Of a stretch of 48,744 nucleotides of DNA, positions 8,101-16,747 are shown piece after piece. The first letter of the stretch is position 1; every line of letters begins with the position of its first letter. The DNA lies in contig NZ_SNXB01000018.1 in the NCBI RefSeq assembly GCF_004362055.1, positions 1 through 48,744 on the forward strand, in the 5' to 3' direction. Source of the DNA: Flavobacterium sp. 245 (GTDB lineage Bacteria > Bacteroidota > Bacteroidia > Flavobacteriales > Flavobacteriaceae). The position numbers were made by a program, and so were the translations under genes. The notes beneath the pieces are model-generated. The model saw only the letters and a list, made by a program, of their open reading frames with translations. It was not told the DNA's origin and did no database searches.

Positions 8101-8530
8101 CCGATTGATGACTGCGCATCCAGGATTGAAAACCGGAAAATTAGATAAAAAATATATTGCAAAAATGCCGGTTGATATTCGAATTATTATGAATTGGAAC
8201 CAAATGGATGTCGATTTAGACCTGCATGTTATTGAACCAACTGGCGAAGAATGTTATTACAGCCATACAAGTACGGCGATTGGAGGCAGATTTTCAAAAG
8301 ATTTTACGCAAGGTTACGGCCCAGAACAATATTTAATTCGAAATGCGGTAAAAGGAAAATACCAAATTAAAACCAATTTCTATGGCGAAACGACATTAAC
8401 TGAAAATGGCCCGGCAACAATTATGGTTGAAATTTATACAACAAAAGCCGGGAAAACTTCCAGAACTTTGAAAGCAATTCAGTTAGGAAAAATTAAAGAG
8501 AATCAAGTTTTAGCCGAAATTATCTGGTAA
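5189..8530 (+). CDS. Mosaic VIT/vWA protein with TonB-linker and SusC-plug-like segments and DUF2135 tail
   Basis: Starting at MKSKTC gives 1113 aa with a signal peptide (LLFYVLLFLGTKMFGQS); an in-frame ATG at 5150 would add 13 residues before it. The order is: VIT domain (about 35-165); a vWA-like domain (about 270-390) with MIDAS residues D282NSLS and SDG; a segment at 624-708 nearly identical in wording to the TonB linker encoded at 40643-40850 but with its two halves swapped; a SusC-plug-like stretch (709-806: ETVVVGYGTQKK, PLIIVDG, IDVLKDASRIATYGSRGANG); TPR-like helices (about 818-960); and a DUF2135-like C-terminus (from about 995, DVDLDLHVIEPTGEECYY). It is probably exported. Its function is unknown; the parts suggest adhesion or cell-envelope interaction. 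Confidence 0.85.
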   Translation: MKSKTCMSMPKNFQVNLKLLFYVLLFLGTKMFGQSPELTVKGEEAEKVRMNKLFVNVKVVGNIAYTTAEMHFFNSGTRQMEAELIFPLPENVSVSRYAIDINGKLREAVPVNKNKGKQVFEAIEHRRVDPGLLEKVDGNNFKTRIYPLMPNGERTVVIGYEEELSAFDKDNLAYQLVSRFPKKLDQFEINVSVLGASTAPIVTENSGKEIVFSKWDQSFQASVKKENYQPEEKIIVKIPIQQNIPSVLMQNAGGQYYFYGNTFIEGNKIAKKIPASIGLIWDNSLSCKNRDLKKELNLLDAYFQKIKNTKVTLYFLNYTFEKQKEFVISNGNWSELKTILENTKYDGGTRYSQISFENQDEFLFFSDGLSSLSENLLPKTKKPIYTIASSVSSDFAFLNFSSIKTGGNFINLNQINSEIALDKLTNANLKFLGIKENFTVTDLFPMEGTSVSGNFSFSGISLNPKNEITLLFGYNNEAVLERKITLDGAVQNTNDINVEKLWAQKKIANLELEYAKNADEIELLGKKFGIVTKNTSLIVLENVRDYISYDILPPAELRAEFDQIKKQEHDATLAQQKNNWESIESYFGSINAWWKENVKYKGQKIASKYKSKRLAQPVRAEANETIKGDPDAVLTVDEPVGRGTSETVIEQDNNVYNTAAPPAPKVDQVKFVSPVVAKSQEITQDIPVITEIKDKKVGSEVLKTAELEETVVVGYGTQKKSDLVGYIPESVSKNKDLLEDSNLTRGYLAGDSKKPLIIVDGQFYEGELTDLKSDDIDTIDVLKDASRIATYGSRGANGVIIITTKKNSSNSGVVQTKSWNPDRLYLKALAAAPKEKQYDLYLDLRKAQERNPSFYFDVAHFFYNQGDVKKALLIISNIADLGLENHQLYKTLTYTLRQWKDYNDAVFTAKQVAKWRAHEPQSLRDYALTLEDAGKYQEAFDELVKSLEVTYYGEMSGQYEGVEDIILMDINRLMTAHPGLKTGKLDKKYIAKMPVDIRIIMNWNQMDVDLDLHVIEPTGEECYYSHTSTAIGGRFSKDFTQGYGPEQYLIRNAVKGKYQIKTNFYGETTLTENGPATIMVEIYTTKAGKTSRTLKAIQLGKIKENQVLAEIIW

Positions 8531-8561
8531 AGTCTGCAAATTAAGAGGGTGTCTTTCAAAT

Positions 8562-8620
8562 TTAAAAGGCGAAATTGCGTTGTTCCATTCTAAAAACGTA
8601 ATTTTGCCTTTTAATTTTTT
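8562..8620 (+). terminator. Rho-independent terminator after the VIT gene
   Basis: A 20-bp stem, TTAAAAGGCGAAATTGCG-type arm at 8562-8581 with its partner at 8595-8614 (two G-U pairs), is followed by TTTTTT at 8615-8620. Confidence 0.85.
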
Positions 8621-8669
8621 AGATTAAAGAGCAATCTAAAATCTAAAATTTGATATCTAAAATTAAAGA

Positions 8670-9647
8670 ATGACAGGAACCGTTTATAAATCTACAGGAA
8701 GCTGGTACACCGTAAAATCTGAAAATGGAGATTTTTTGGAATGCCGTATGAAAGGGAAATTTAGAATTAAAGGTATAAAAAGTACCAACCCTATTGCTGT
8801 AGGCGATATTGTTGATTATGAATTAGAAGAAACATCTGATGCTCTGACCGGAACGATTCATAAAATTCACGAAAGAAAAAACTATATCGTTCGTAAATCG
8901 GTTAACTTATCGAAACAGATTCATATTATTGCTTCAAATATTGATCAGGTTTTTTTGCTGGTCACTATTGATAATCCGCCAACTACAACGAGTTTTATCG
9001 ATCGTTTTTTGGTTACTGCCGAAGCATACGGAATTGAAGCCGTCCTGATTTTCAATAAAATTGATACACTAAACGATCAGACTTTAGACGATCAGCTTTA
9101 TCTGCAGCATATTTATCAGGAAATTGGATATAAATGCCTCCGAATTTCATCTACAGAAAATAAAGGCGTTGACAAGCTGAAAGAAATGATGATTGGAAAA
9201 GTAAGCATGTTTTCAGGACATTCTGGAGTTGGGAAATCAACTTTGGTAAATGCGATGGAACCAAGCCTGCATTTAAAAACAACAGTAATTTCAGAACAAA
9301 GCAAACAAGGACAGCACACTACAACTTTTGCCGAAATGTATGATTTGTCTTTTGATGCTAGAATTATCGATACTCCAGGAATTAAAGGCTTCGGAATTGT
9401 TGATATGGAGCCATCAGAAATCAGCGGTTATTTTCCTGAATTTTTCAAATTAAAAGATCAATGTAAATTTAACAATTGTTTACACAAAGAGGAACCGCAT
9501 TGTGCCATAAAAGCAGCATTAGAAAAAGACGAAATCGCTTGGTCGCGTTATAATAGCTATCTAAAAATCCTTGAAGGAGACGAAGAGCATTATCGAACAG
9601 ACAATTATGGAGAAGATCGTGCGGCGAGTGATGAAACGAGAAAATAA
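8670..9647 (+). CDS. rsgA: Ribosome small-subunit-dependent GTPase A
   Basis: RsgA is a circularly permuted GTPase that acts in late 30S subunit maturation. At 325 aa it has the expected order: an N-terminal OB-fold (about 1-75), then the G4 motif FNKID, then the P-loop GHSGVGKST, then DTPG as G3. A C-terminal zinc knuckle follows (CKFNNCLHKEEPHC, spacing C-x4-C-x-H-x5-C). The preceding terminator separates it from the VIT gene, so it should have its own promoter. The gap carries AAATCTAAAAT-type repeats common in this genome. Confidence 0.95.
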   Translation: MTGTVYKSTGSWYTVKSENGDFLECRMKGKFRIKGIKSTNPIAVGDIVDYELEETSDALTGTIHKIHERKNYIVRKSVNLSKQIHIIASNIDQVFLLVTIDNPPTTTSFIDRFLVTAEAYGIEAVLIFNKIDTLNDQTLDDQLYLQHIYQEIGYKCLRISSTENKGVDKLKEMMIGKVSMFSGHSGVGKSTLVNAMEPSLHLKTTVISEQSKQGQHTTTFAEMYDLSFDARIIDTPGIKGFGIVDMEPSEISGYFPEFFKLKDQCKFNNCLHKEEPHCAIKAALEKDEIAWSRYNSYLKILEGDEEHYRTDNYGEDRAASDETRK

Positions 9648-9698
9648 TTGAAATTCCAAACTTTTTAAATTCCAAATTCCAATTTGAGCGAGATCGCG

Positions 9699-9742
9699 AT
9701 TCTATTGTAGAGATGCACTGCAGTGCATCTCTACAATAGAAT
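9699..9742. repeat. 44-bp perfect palindrome
   Basis: Two 22-base arms meet with no spacer at CTGCAG: left arm 9699-9720 (core TGTAGAGATGCACTG), right arm 9721-9742. It lies between rsgA and dtd. A spacerless perfect palindrome without a T-tract is more like a mobile palindromic repeat than a terminator. The remainder of the gap carries a TCTGCGTAATCCGTG-type degenerate repeat. Confidence 0.9.
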
Positions 9743-9807
9743 TTAAAATCTGCGTAATCCGTGTAATCTGTGGCCAATAAACTACGTCACATTAGATCGA
9801 AAAAATA

Positions 9808-10260
9808 ATGAGAGTAATTATTCAAAGAGTTTCCCAGGCATCAGTAACAGTAGATGGTCAAAAAACAGCCGATATTCAAAAAGGATTATTGATTTTAGTT
9901 GGAATTGAAGATGCAGATAATCAGGAAGATATTGATTGGCTTGCTGGTAAAATCATAAAAATGCGAATCTTTGGTGATGAAAATGATGTTATGAACTGCT
10001 CAGTTCAAGATATCGCCGGCGAAATTATTGTCGTTAGCCAGTTTACACTTCACGCTTCTACAAAAAAAGGAAATCGACCATCTTATATAAAAGCGGCAAA
10101 GCCAGATTTTGCAATTCCAATGTATGAACGCTTTGTTGAAGCATTGGAAAAAGAATTCAATAAAAAAGTTCAAACGGGAATTTTTGGTGCCGATATGAAA
10201 GTCAGCCTCTTAAATGATGGCCCTGTGACGATTACTATGGACAGTAAAAATCGCGATTAA
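9808..10260 (+). CDS. dtd: D-aminoacyl-tRNA deacylase
   Basis: Dtd hydrolyses D-amino acids (and Gly) mischarged on tRNA, a proofreading step in the cytoplasm. At 150 aa it has the normal family length. The catalytic signatures are clear: VSQFTLHAS (SQxxL-type motif) with KKGNRPSY following, and the C-terminal NDGPVTI (GP motif). The N-terminus MRVIIQRVSQASV is canonical, which fixes the start. Confidence 0.96.
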   Translation: MRVIIQRVSQASVTVDGQKTADIQKGLLILVGIEDADNQEDIDWLAGKIIKMRIFGDENDVMNCSVQDIAGEIIVVSQFTLHASTKKGNRPSYIKAAKPDFAIPMYERFVEALEKEFNKKVQTGIFGADMKVSLLNDGPVTITMDSKNRD

Positions 10261-10323
10261 AAAAAGTTTGACAAATGTTAAGGATTTCTAAAAAAAATAT
10301 ATATTTGAAGAAATTACTTACCA

Positions 10324-12231
10324 ATGAGAAGCCCTTTTTTTTCGTTATTTTTTTGTTTAATTGCCCTTACTTCTTACGCACAAAAGGTTAATTACAATGT
10401 TACTTCAATCCCAGACAGTCTAAAACAAAATGCAAATGCAGTTGTTCGATTAGATCAAATGGATATCACGATTGCTTCCCAGCGAAGCATGAATGCGAAA
10501 ATCCAAAGAATTGTTACTGTTTTAAATGACAAAGGACTTGGTCATATTGATGCTTATAGGCATTATGACAAAACCAGTTCAATAAACAGCATCGAAGCTA
10601 TTGTCTATGATGCAGCCGGAAACGAAATCAAAAAAATTAAACGAAAAGATTTTAGAGATCAAAGTGCTGTCAGTGGCAGTACGCTTTTCTCAGACAGCCG
10701 TGTTATTTATTTAAATTATACCCCAATTTCATATCCTTTTACAATTGTTTTTACATGTGAAGAAGAAACTTCAAACACGGCATTTATACCGCAATGGTAT
10801 TTTCTGGGCGGCTATAATGTAAGCGTCGAAAAATGCGTGCTAAATATTGCTTTTCCAAACGATTTAGGTTTTAAGAAAAAGGAATTTCAGTTTTCTGGTT
10901 ATAACATTAAAAAAACCGAAGAATCGAGTACAAAACTAAGTTATATCGCAGAAAATATTTTAGCAAGAAAATCAGAAGATTTAAGTCCGTCTTCACGTGA
11001 TTTATTTCCAAGAGTTATTATGGGGTTAGAAAAATTTCATTTAGAAGGTGTTGACGGAACAGCCACAACTTGGGAAGCATTTGGAAAATGGTACGGTGAT
11101 AAAATTTTAACCGGAACAACGACTTTGCCTGAAGAAACCAAAGCGAAGATGAAAGCGCTTGTTGGCGACGAAAAAGACCCAATCAAGAAGGCAAAAATCA
11201 TTTATGACTATGTGCAGAAGAAATCACGATATGTAAATATTGCTGTTGGAATTGGAGGATGGAAACCAATGCTTGCCAGCGATGTTGATCGTTTAGGTTA
11301 TGGCGACTGCAAGGCCTTGTCAAATTATACCAAAGCGCTTTTGCAGGCAGTTGATGTTCCTTCATATAATACTATTTTATATGGTGATTCGGATAAAGCG
11401 AATATTCAATCTGATTTTGTTTCAATGCAGGGAAATCATATGATATTAGCAATTCCAAACGGCGATAATTACACTTTCTTGGAATGTACTAGTCAAGATG
11501 ATCCGTTTGGTTATCAAGGAACTTTTACAGATGATAGAGATGTTTTGGTAGTAAAACCAGACGGCGGTCAAATTGTTCGAACAAAAGTGTATGATGATAA
11601 AGGTAATATACAAAAAGACAAAGGAACTTACACGATTGACGAAAACGGGCATTTTTCGGGTTCTATTTCGATAATTTCTGAAGGTTCTCAGTATAGTGAA
11701 AAGTACAGAATCGAAACGTATCAGCCCACAGAAAAAGAAGCGCATTATAAGGAATATTGGGATAATATCAATAATCTGAAATTAGGGAAAATAACATTTT
11801 CAAACGATAAAGAAAATATTCGTTTTACTGAAGATGTCCAGTTAAGTGCCATAAATTATGCTTCAATTTCGGCAAACAAAATGATTTTTGCTATTGATGC
11901 TTTCAATCAAAATGGTGAAAGTGTGAAACGCATCAGAAACAGAAAAAATCCATTCCAGATTCAGCGTGGTTATGTCGATTTTGATGAAATTGAAGTAAAT
12001 CTTCCAGCTGGTTTTACAATCGAATTTCTTCCCGAAAATTATGAACTGAAAGGAAAATTTGGTGAGTATAAAACTGAAATTATCAAAAAAGACAATAATA
12101 AACTGATCTACAAACGAAGCATGTTTTTGAATAAAGGAAAATATTCAAATAAAGAATATGATGAGTATCGACTTTTTAGAGAACAGATTTCAAGAAATGA
12201 TAACGCAAAAATTATTTTAATAAAAAACTAA
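10324..12231 (+). CDS. DUF3857 / transglutaminase-like exported protein (copy A)
   Basis: A 635-aa protein with a signal peptide ending near SYAQ (residue 20). It has an N-terminal DUF3857 domain (about 40-230), a transglutaminase-like core (about 285-390) and a C-terminal beta-rich domain. The core keeps Cys329 in GDCKALS and His372 in GNHMIL; the third position is Glu387 (FLECT) where Asp is usual. It may therefore still be catalytic. It is the most divergent of the three DUF3857 genes here. A TATATTTG box at 10300-10307 could be its -7 element, but I found no well-spaced -33. Substrate unknown; probably periplasmic or surface. Confidence 0.85.
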   Translation: MRSPFFSLFFCLIALTSYAQKVNYNVTSIPDSLKQNANAVVRLDQMDITIASQRSMNAKIQRIVTVLNDKGLGHIDAYRHYDKTSSINSIEAIVYDAAGNEIKKIKRKDFRDQSAVSGSTLFSDSRVIYLNYTPISYPFTIVFTCEEETSNTAFIPQWYFLGGYNVSVEKCVLNIAFPNDLGFKKKEFQFSGYNIKKTEESSTKLSYIAENILARKSEDLSPSSRDLFPRVIMGLEKFHLEGVDGTATTWEAFGKWYGDKILTGTTTLPEETKAKMKALVGDEKDPIKKAKIIYDYVQKKSRYVNIAVGIGGWKPMLASDVDRLGYGDCKALSNYTKALLQAVDVPSYNTILYGDSDKANIQSDFVSMQGNHMILAIPNGDNYTFLECTSQDDPFGYQGTFTDDRDVLVVKPDGGQIVRTKVYDDKGNIQKDKGTYTIDENGHFSGSISIISEGSQYSEKYRIETYQPTEKEAHYKEYWDNINNLKLGKITFSNDKENIRFTEDVQLSAINYASISANKMIFAIDAFNQNGESVKRIRNRKNPFQIQRGYVDFDEIEVNLPAGFTIEFLPENYELKGKFGEYKTEIIKKDNNKLIYKRSMFLNKGKYSNKEYDEYRLFREQISRNDNAKIILIKN

Positions 12232-12388
12232 AAAAAACAACCAGTAGTACAATTTTCAAACACCTAGAAAAATAGATTTAAAATACTTAAAAAGGCGTTT
12301 CTTTTTAAGCTCTTTGCTGGAAATAAAATCTATGTTTCTATGTGTTGAATAAAAAAACAATAACTAATTAACCAAGACCTAACCCCGC

Positions 12389-14404
12389 ATGAAATTAATT
12401 AAAATCTTAAGCCTTTCAATTGTGCTTTTGGTTGTATCAAAAACAACAGCACAAGAGTTTAAATTAGGAAAAGTATCTGTTGCTGAATTAGAACAGAAAG
12501 TACATCCCAAAGATTCCACAGCTCCGGCTGCTATTTTGTACAAAAAAGGAAAAACAAAAATCGAGTTTGATCAAAGTGAAGGTGACTTTGTTACGTTGAC
12601 AGATGTTGAGGTTCGATTAAAAGTGTACAAAAAAGAAGGTTATGAATGGGCAAATCATGAAGTTTGGTACTACAAAACCTCCGGACTTACTGAAAAAGTA
12701 TCTTTTTCTGATGCCTATACTTATAATTTGGTAAATGGTAAAATCGAAAAAACGAAGTTGAAAAGCGAGGGCACTTTTGATGAAGTTTTAAATAAATTCA
12801 GAGCTCAAAAGAAAATTACAATGCCAAATGTAAAAGAAGGTTCTGTAATTGAATTTAAATATACAATCAAAAGTCCGAGTGACCGCTTAATAAGAGAATG
12901 GAATTTTCAAGAAACTATTCCGGTAAATTATTCAGAGTTTGTGACTTGTATTCCTGAATATTACGTTTTTAATTCTAGGCAAAAAGGTTATTTTTTTCCA
13001 AAAATGACTGTTGATAAAGGCCCTCGCTCAATTGTAATAACAAGTAAAGAAAGATCTGAGGGATATGTAGCTAAAACTACATTTTCAACTGACAAAATTG
13101 ATTATACTGAGACAAGAACAACATATATAGCACACGATTTTCCAGCGATGAAAGAGGAATCTTTTGTTAACAATATGGATAACTATGTTTCGAGTATTCA
13201 GCACGAATTGTCGATGACAAAATTTCCAAATTCGCAAATGAAAATGTATTCTACTGATTGGGAATCAGTTGTAAAAACAATTTATAACTACGAAAGCTTT
13301 GGTCCGGAATTAAATAAAACAGGTTATTATGAAGATGATCTAAAAGTGCTGCTTGCTGGAAAAAATACGCCTGAAGAAAAAATCTGGACGATTTTGAATC
13401 ATGTAAAAGCGAATGTAAAATGGAATGGTTATACAGGTTATGACTGCGATAACGGCGTTAAAAAAGCATACAAAGAAAAAACAGGAAATATTGGTGATAT
13501 CAATTTAATGCTGACTTCAATGCTTCGTTACGCAGGGCTGACTGCAAATCCAGTTTTATTGAGTACACGTGAAAACGGAATTGCATTATTTCCTAACAGA
13601 ACCGCTTTTGATTATGTAGTTGCAGCTGTCGAAACGCCACAAGGAAATTTATTATTAGATGCTTCAAATAAATTTTCAACACCAAATATCCTTCCTTTCA
13701 GAACCATCAACTGGACTGGAAGATTGATTCGTAAAGATGGTACTTCTGAAGAGATTGAGTTGACACCTAGAAAAGTTTCAAATGATATTGTTTTTTTAAG
13801 TTACAGTATTGATCCTGATGGAAAAGTTTCTGGAAAAACCAGAAGACAATACACAGATCATATGGCAATGATTACAAGAGAAAGAATTGACGGCGTTAAA
13901 CAAGAAGATTATCTTGAAAAATTAGAAAACAAAAGCAAAAAAATCGAAATAAGTGATTACAGCAGAACTAATGAAAAAGAAATTTTATTGCCTGCAATAG
14001 AGACGTATGCCTTTACCGGAAACGACTTATGCGAGATTATTGGCGGTAAAATATATATTAATCCAATGTTGTTTTTTGCCAATGATAAAAATCCATTTAA
14101 ACAGGAAGTAAGAGAATATCCGGTAGATTTTGGATTTCCACAAATGGATAAATATAATATTACAATTCAGATTCCTGAAGGCTTTATTGTAGAAACACTG
14201 CCGGCTCCTGCGATTATAAATATGGAAGACAACGCAGGAAGCTTTAAATTTAATGTTGCAGCGAACGGAAATAGCTTGCAAGTAAATATTGCAAATCAAA
14301 TTAATGAGGCAATTTTTTCTGCAGAAAAATACGAAATGCTGAAAGAATACTATAAAGGAATGATTGCGAAAGAAACGGAGAAAATTGTTTTAAAACGTAT
14401 CTGA
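12389..14404 (+). CDS. DUF3857 / inactive transglutaminase-like exported protein (copy B)
   Basis: A 671-aa exported protein (signal peptide to about TTAQ, residue 22) with the same layout as copy C, to which it is closely related (shared FKLGKVSVAELEQK-type start, AMKEE, FVNNMDNY, FGPEL and the C-terminal EMLKEYYKGMIAKETEK). In the transglutaminase core the catalytic Cys position is Ile368 (GNIGDINLML), the His position is Tyr409 (FDYVV), and only Asp424 remains. It is therefore probably not an enzyme and may bind rather than cut or crosslink. The stop lies one base before the ATG of copy C, so the two are translated from one mRNA. A CTTAAAAAG hairpin sits at 12286-12309 upstream. Confidence 0.85.
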   Translation: MKLIKILSLSIVLLVVSKTTAQEFKLGKVSVAELEQKVHPKDSTAPAAILYKKGKTKIEFDQSEGDFVTLTDVEVRLKVYKKEGYEWANHEVWYYKTSGLTEKVSFSDAYTYNLVNGKIEKTKLKSEGTFDEVLNKFRAQKKITMPNVKEGSVIEFKYTIKSPSDRLIREWNFQETIPVNYSEFVTCIPEYYVFNSRQKGYFFPKMTVDKGPRSIVITSKERSEGYVAKTTFSTDKIDYTETRTTYIAHDFPAMKEESFVNNMDNYVSSIQHELSMTKFPNSQMKMYSTDWESVVKTIYNYESFGPELNKTGYYEDDLKVLLAGKNTPEEKIWTILNHVKANVKWNGYTGYDCDNGVKKAYKEKTGNIGDINLMLTSMLRYAGLTANPVLLSTRENGIALFPNRTAFDYVVAAVETPQGNLLLDASNKFSTPNILPFRTINWTGRLIRKDGTSEEIELTPRKVSNDIVFLSYSIDPDGKVSGKTRRQYTDHMAMITRERIDGVKQEDYLEKLENKSKKIEISDYSRTNEKEILLPAIETYAFTGNDLCEIIGGKIYINPMLFFANDKNPFKQEVREYPVDFGFPQMDKYNITIQIPEGFIVETLPAPAIINMEDNAGSFKFNVAANGNSLQVNIANQINEAIFSAEKYEMLKEYYKGMIAKETEKIVLKRI

Positions 14405-14405
14405 T

Positions 14406-16328
14406 ATGAAGTTCCAAGGCTTGGTAATAATCTTTTTTCTGTGCATTGGTTTTTCAAAAATCAATGCGCAAAATTTTACATTAGGTAAATTAAGTATTGC
14501 TGAGCTTGAGGAAAAAACACACTCAATAGATTCTTCTGCTCCGGCAGCTGTTTTATTTACTAAAGGTCTTGTCAAAATAAATAATACAGGATATACAGAA
14601 CGCATAACGCAGACAAGAATAAAAATTTATAAAAAAGAAGGTTATCACTGGTCAAATATGCAATTTACATTTCCGTCAGGGAAATTAAGCGCGATCAGTA
14701 TTACCGATGTTTATACGTATAATTTAGTCGACGGAAAAATTGTCAAATCCAAGCTAAAGTCAGAAGGGGAATTTTTAAATAAAATAACCAAAGATTTTTG
14801 GGCTAAAAAAATTGCATTTCCAGATGTCAAAGAAGGTTCTATTCTGGAATTTCAGGTTAAAATTATTGGAGGTTCACTAAATATTCCGGATTGGGATTTT
14901 CAAAAAAGCATTCCTGTGAATTTTTCGGAATTTAAAACGATTATTCCAGATGTGTTTTCATTCAAAAAAAACATGAAAGGATTTTTTATTCCAAAATCAA
15001 ACTCACAAGTTGCCCAAACATATGGTTATTTAGCAATGGAAAGTACGTATTCTCTTCAAAACGTGCCGGCAATGAAAGAAGAGGATTTTGTAAATAATAT
15101 GGATAATTATCGTTCGTCAATTTCGCATGAACTCGAAGCGATCACTATTCCAGGACAGATTTACAAAACATTTTCGTCTAATTGGCCTTCTGTTGCAAAA
15201 ACCATTTATGAGTTTGAAGATTTTGGTCCCGAATTAAGAAAAACCGGTTATTTTGAAGAGGACTTAAAATTGTTATTGACTGATAAAATAAAGCCAGAAG
15301 ATAAGACAACTGCCATATTTAATTATGTGAAATCAAACATAAAATGGAACAAGCATCTTGGTTACGGATGTGAAAAGGGAGTCAGAAAAGCATATAAAGA
15401 AAAATCAGGAAATTGCGCCGATATTAATTTAATGCTTACGGCGATGCTTCGTTATGCAGGTTTAGAGGCAAATCCGGTTTTGATAAGTACGCGTTCAAAC
15501 GGAATTTCATTTTTTCCGAGTACGGGCGGATTCAATTATGTGATTGCAGGAATAGAAACACCGAAAGGAATGGTTTTGTTAGATGCAACAGATGATTATG
15601 CAACTATAAATGTTTTGCCTTTAAGAGATTTAAACTGGGTTGGAAGATCAATTCGTAAAGATGGAGCCTCTAAAATTGTTGATTTAATGCCCAAAAAGAG
15701 TTCCGCAGATATTGTTGCACTGAGTTTTGAAATTTCAGAATCTGGAAAAATTGAGGGAAAAGCAAGAAGACAATATGCTGATTATCATGCGCTGAATTTT
15801 AGAGAGAAAATTGCAAAGGAAAATGAAGACGTTTATATCGAAAAATTTGAAAATGAAAATAATAAAATAGAGTTAAGTGATTATAAAAGAGTTAATGAAA
15901 ATGAATTTGCATTGCCCGTTTCCGAATCATTTTCTTTCGCAGGAGCAGATTTGGTAGAAATCATCGGCGGAAAAATATATTTAAATCCGATGCTGTTTTT
16001 TTTAAACGAAAAAAATCCTTTTAAACAGGAAAAAAGAGAATATCCGGTCGATTTTGGATTTCCAAGTTTACAACGTTATAATATTGATATAAAATTGCCA
16101 GAAAATTTTACAGTGGAAAATTTACCAAAGCCCGTTGCTGTCGTTATGGAAGATAATTTAGGCGTTTTTAAATTTGATATTGCACTTTCAGATAACAGAA
16201 TTCAGCTCTCAATCATCCATCAAATCAATGAAGCGATCGTCCCAATTGGGAAATATGACATGCTAAAAGAATATTACAAAACAATGATTGCAAAAGAAAC
16301 CGAAAAAATTGTTTTAAAAAGAATATAA
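14406..16328 (+). CDS. DUF3857 / transglutaminase-like exported protein (copy C)
   Basis: A 640-aa exported protein (signal peptide to about INAQ, residue 22) and tandem paralog of copy B. The core keeps Cys337 (SGNCADINLML) and Asp393 (LLDAT), but the His position is Tyr378 (FNYVIAG). With Cys and Asp but no His at the usual site, activity is doubtful unless another residue substitutes. Tandem duplication is the simplest origin of B, C and the broken fourth copy that follows at once. Function unknown. Confidence 0.85.
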   Translation: MKFQGLVIIFFLCIGFSKINAQNFTLGKLSIAELEEKTHSIDSSAPAAVLFTKGLVKINNTGYTERITQTRIKIYKKEGYHWSNMQFTFPSGKLSAISITDVYTYNLVDGKIVKSKLKSEGEFLNKITKDFWAKKIAFPDVKEGSILEFQVKIIGGSLNIPDWDFQKSIPVNFSEFKTIIPDVFSFKKNMKGFFIPKSNSQVAQTYGYLAMESTYSLQNVPAMKEEDFVNNMDNYRSSISHELEAITIPGQIYKTFSSNWPSVAKTIYEFEDFGPELRKTGYFEEDLKLLLTDKIKPEDKTTAIFNYVKSNIKWNKHLGYGCEKGVRKAYKEKSGNCADINLMLTAMLRYAGLEANPVLISTRSNGISFFPSTGGFNYVIAGIETPKGMVLLDATDDYATINVLPLRDLNWVGRSIRKDGASKIVDLMPKKSSADIVALSFEISESGKIEGKARRQYADYHALNFREKIAKENEDVYIEKFENENNKIELSDYKRVNENEFALPVSESFSFAGADLVEIIGGKIYLNPMLFFLNEKNPFKQEKREYPVDFGFPSLQRYNIDIKLPENFTVENLPKPVAVVMEDNLGVFKFDIALSDNRIQLSIIHQINEAIVPIGKYDMLKEYYKTMIAKETEKIVLKRI

Positions 16329-16331
16329 AAA

Positions 16332-16745
16332 ATGAAGTTCTTACATGGGCTGATCAAAAGGTGCGTTTTTATATTAGGAATGAAAATCTGAACGAAGATC
16401 GCTTAGAATTTCCGAACGGAATTGCCTATAATCTTGAAAATGGCGCAATAGTAAAAACAAAACTTGATAAAAAAGGAAGTTTTAAGAAAAAGGTCAATAA
16501 ATTTTGGAAAGAAAAAACAATAAAACTCCCAATTGTAAATGCCAAATCCAATTCGAATCTCATCTGAAAATAAAGAAATCGTTTTTACATTAAATATTTC
16601 AAAACAGGAAAATAAAATTCAGATTAGCTGTATCAAAGAAATAAACAATAGTATTTTTGCAGCTGGCGATTACAATGGATTAAAAGATCTTTTTCAGAAA
16701 ATGATTGCCAGCCAAAATGAAAAAATTGTCCTAAAAAAAATATAG
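16332..16745 (+). pseudogene. Remnant of a fourth DUF3857 paralog
   Basis: Starting three bases after copy C, the DNA opens with ATGAAGTTC like copy C but shifts frame within about 20 codons. A second frame (to about 16565) then matches the paralogs' N-terminal region (YNLENGAIVKTKLDKKG against YNLVDGKIVKSKLKSEG; FWKEKTIKLP against FWAKKIAFP). A third frame, from about 16539 to 16745, matches their C-terminus (QISCIKEINNSIFAAGDY; MIASQNEKIVLKKI). The central part, including the whole transglutaminase core, is gone. This is a decayed copy with a large internal deletion and at least two frame breaks. Confidence 0.85.
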
Positions 16746-16747
16746 CA

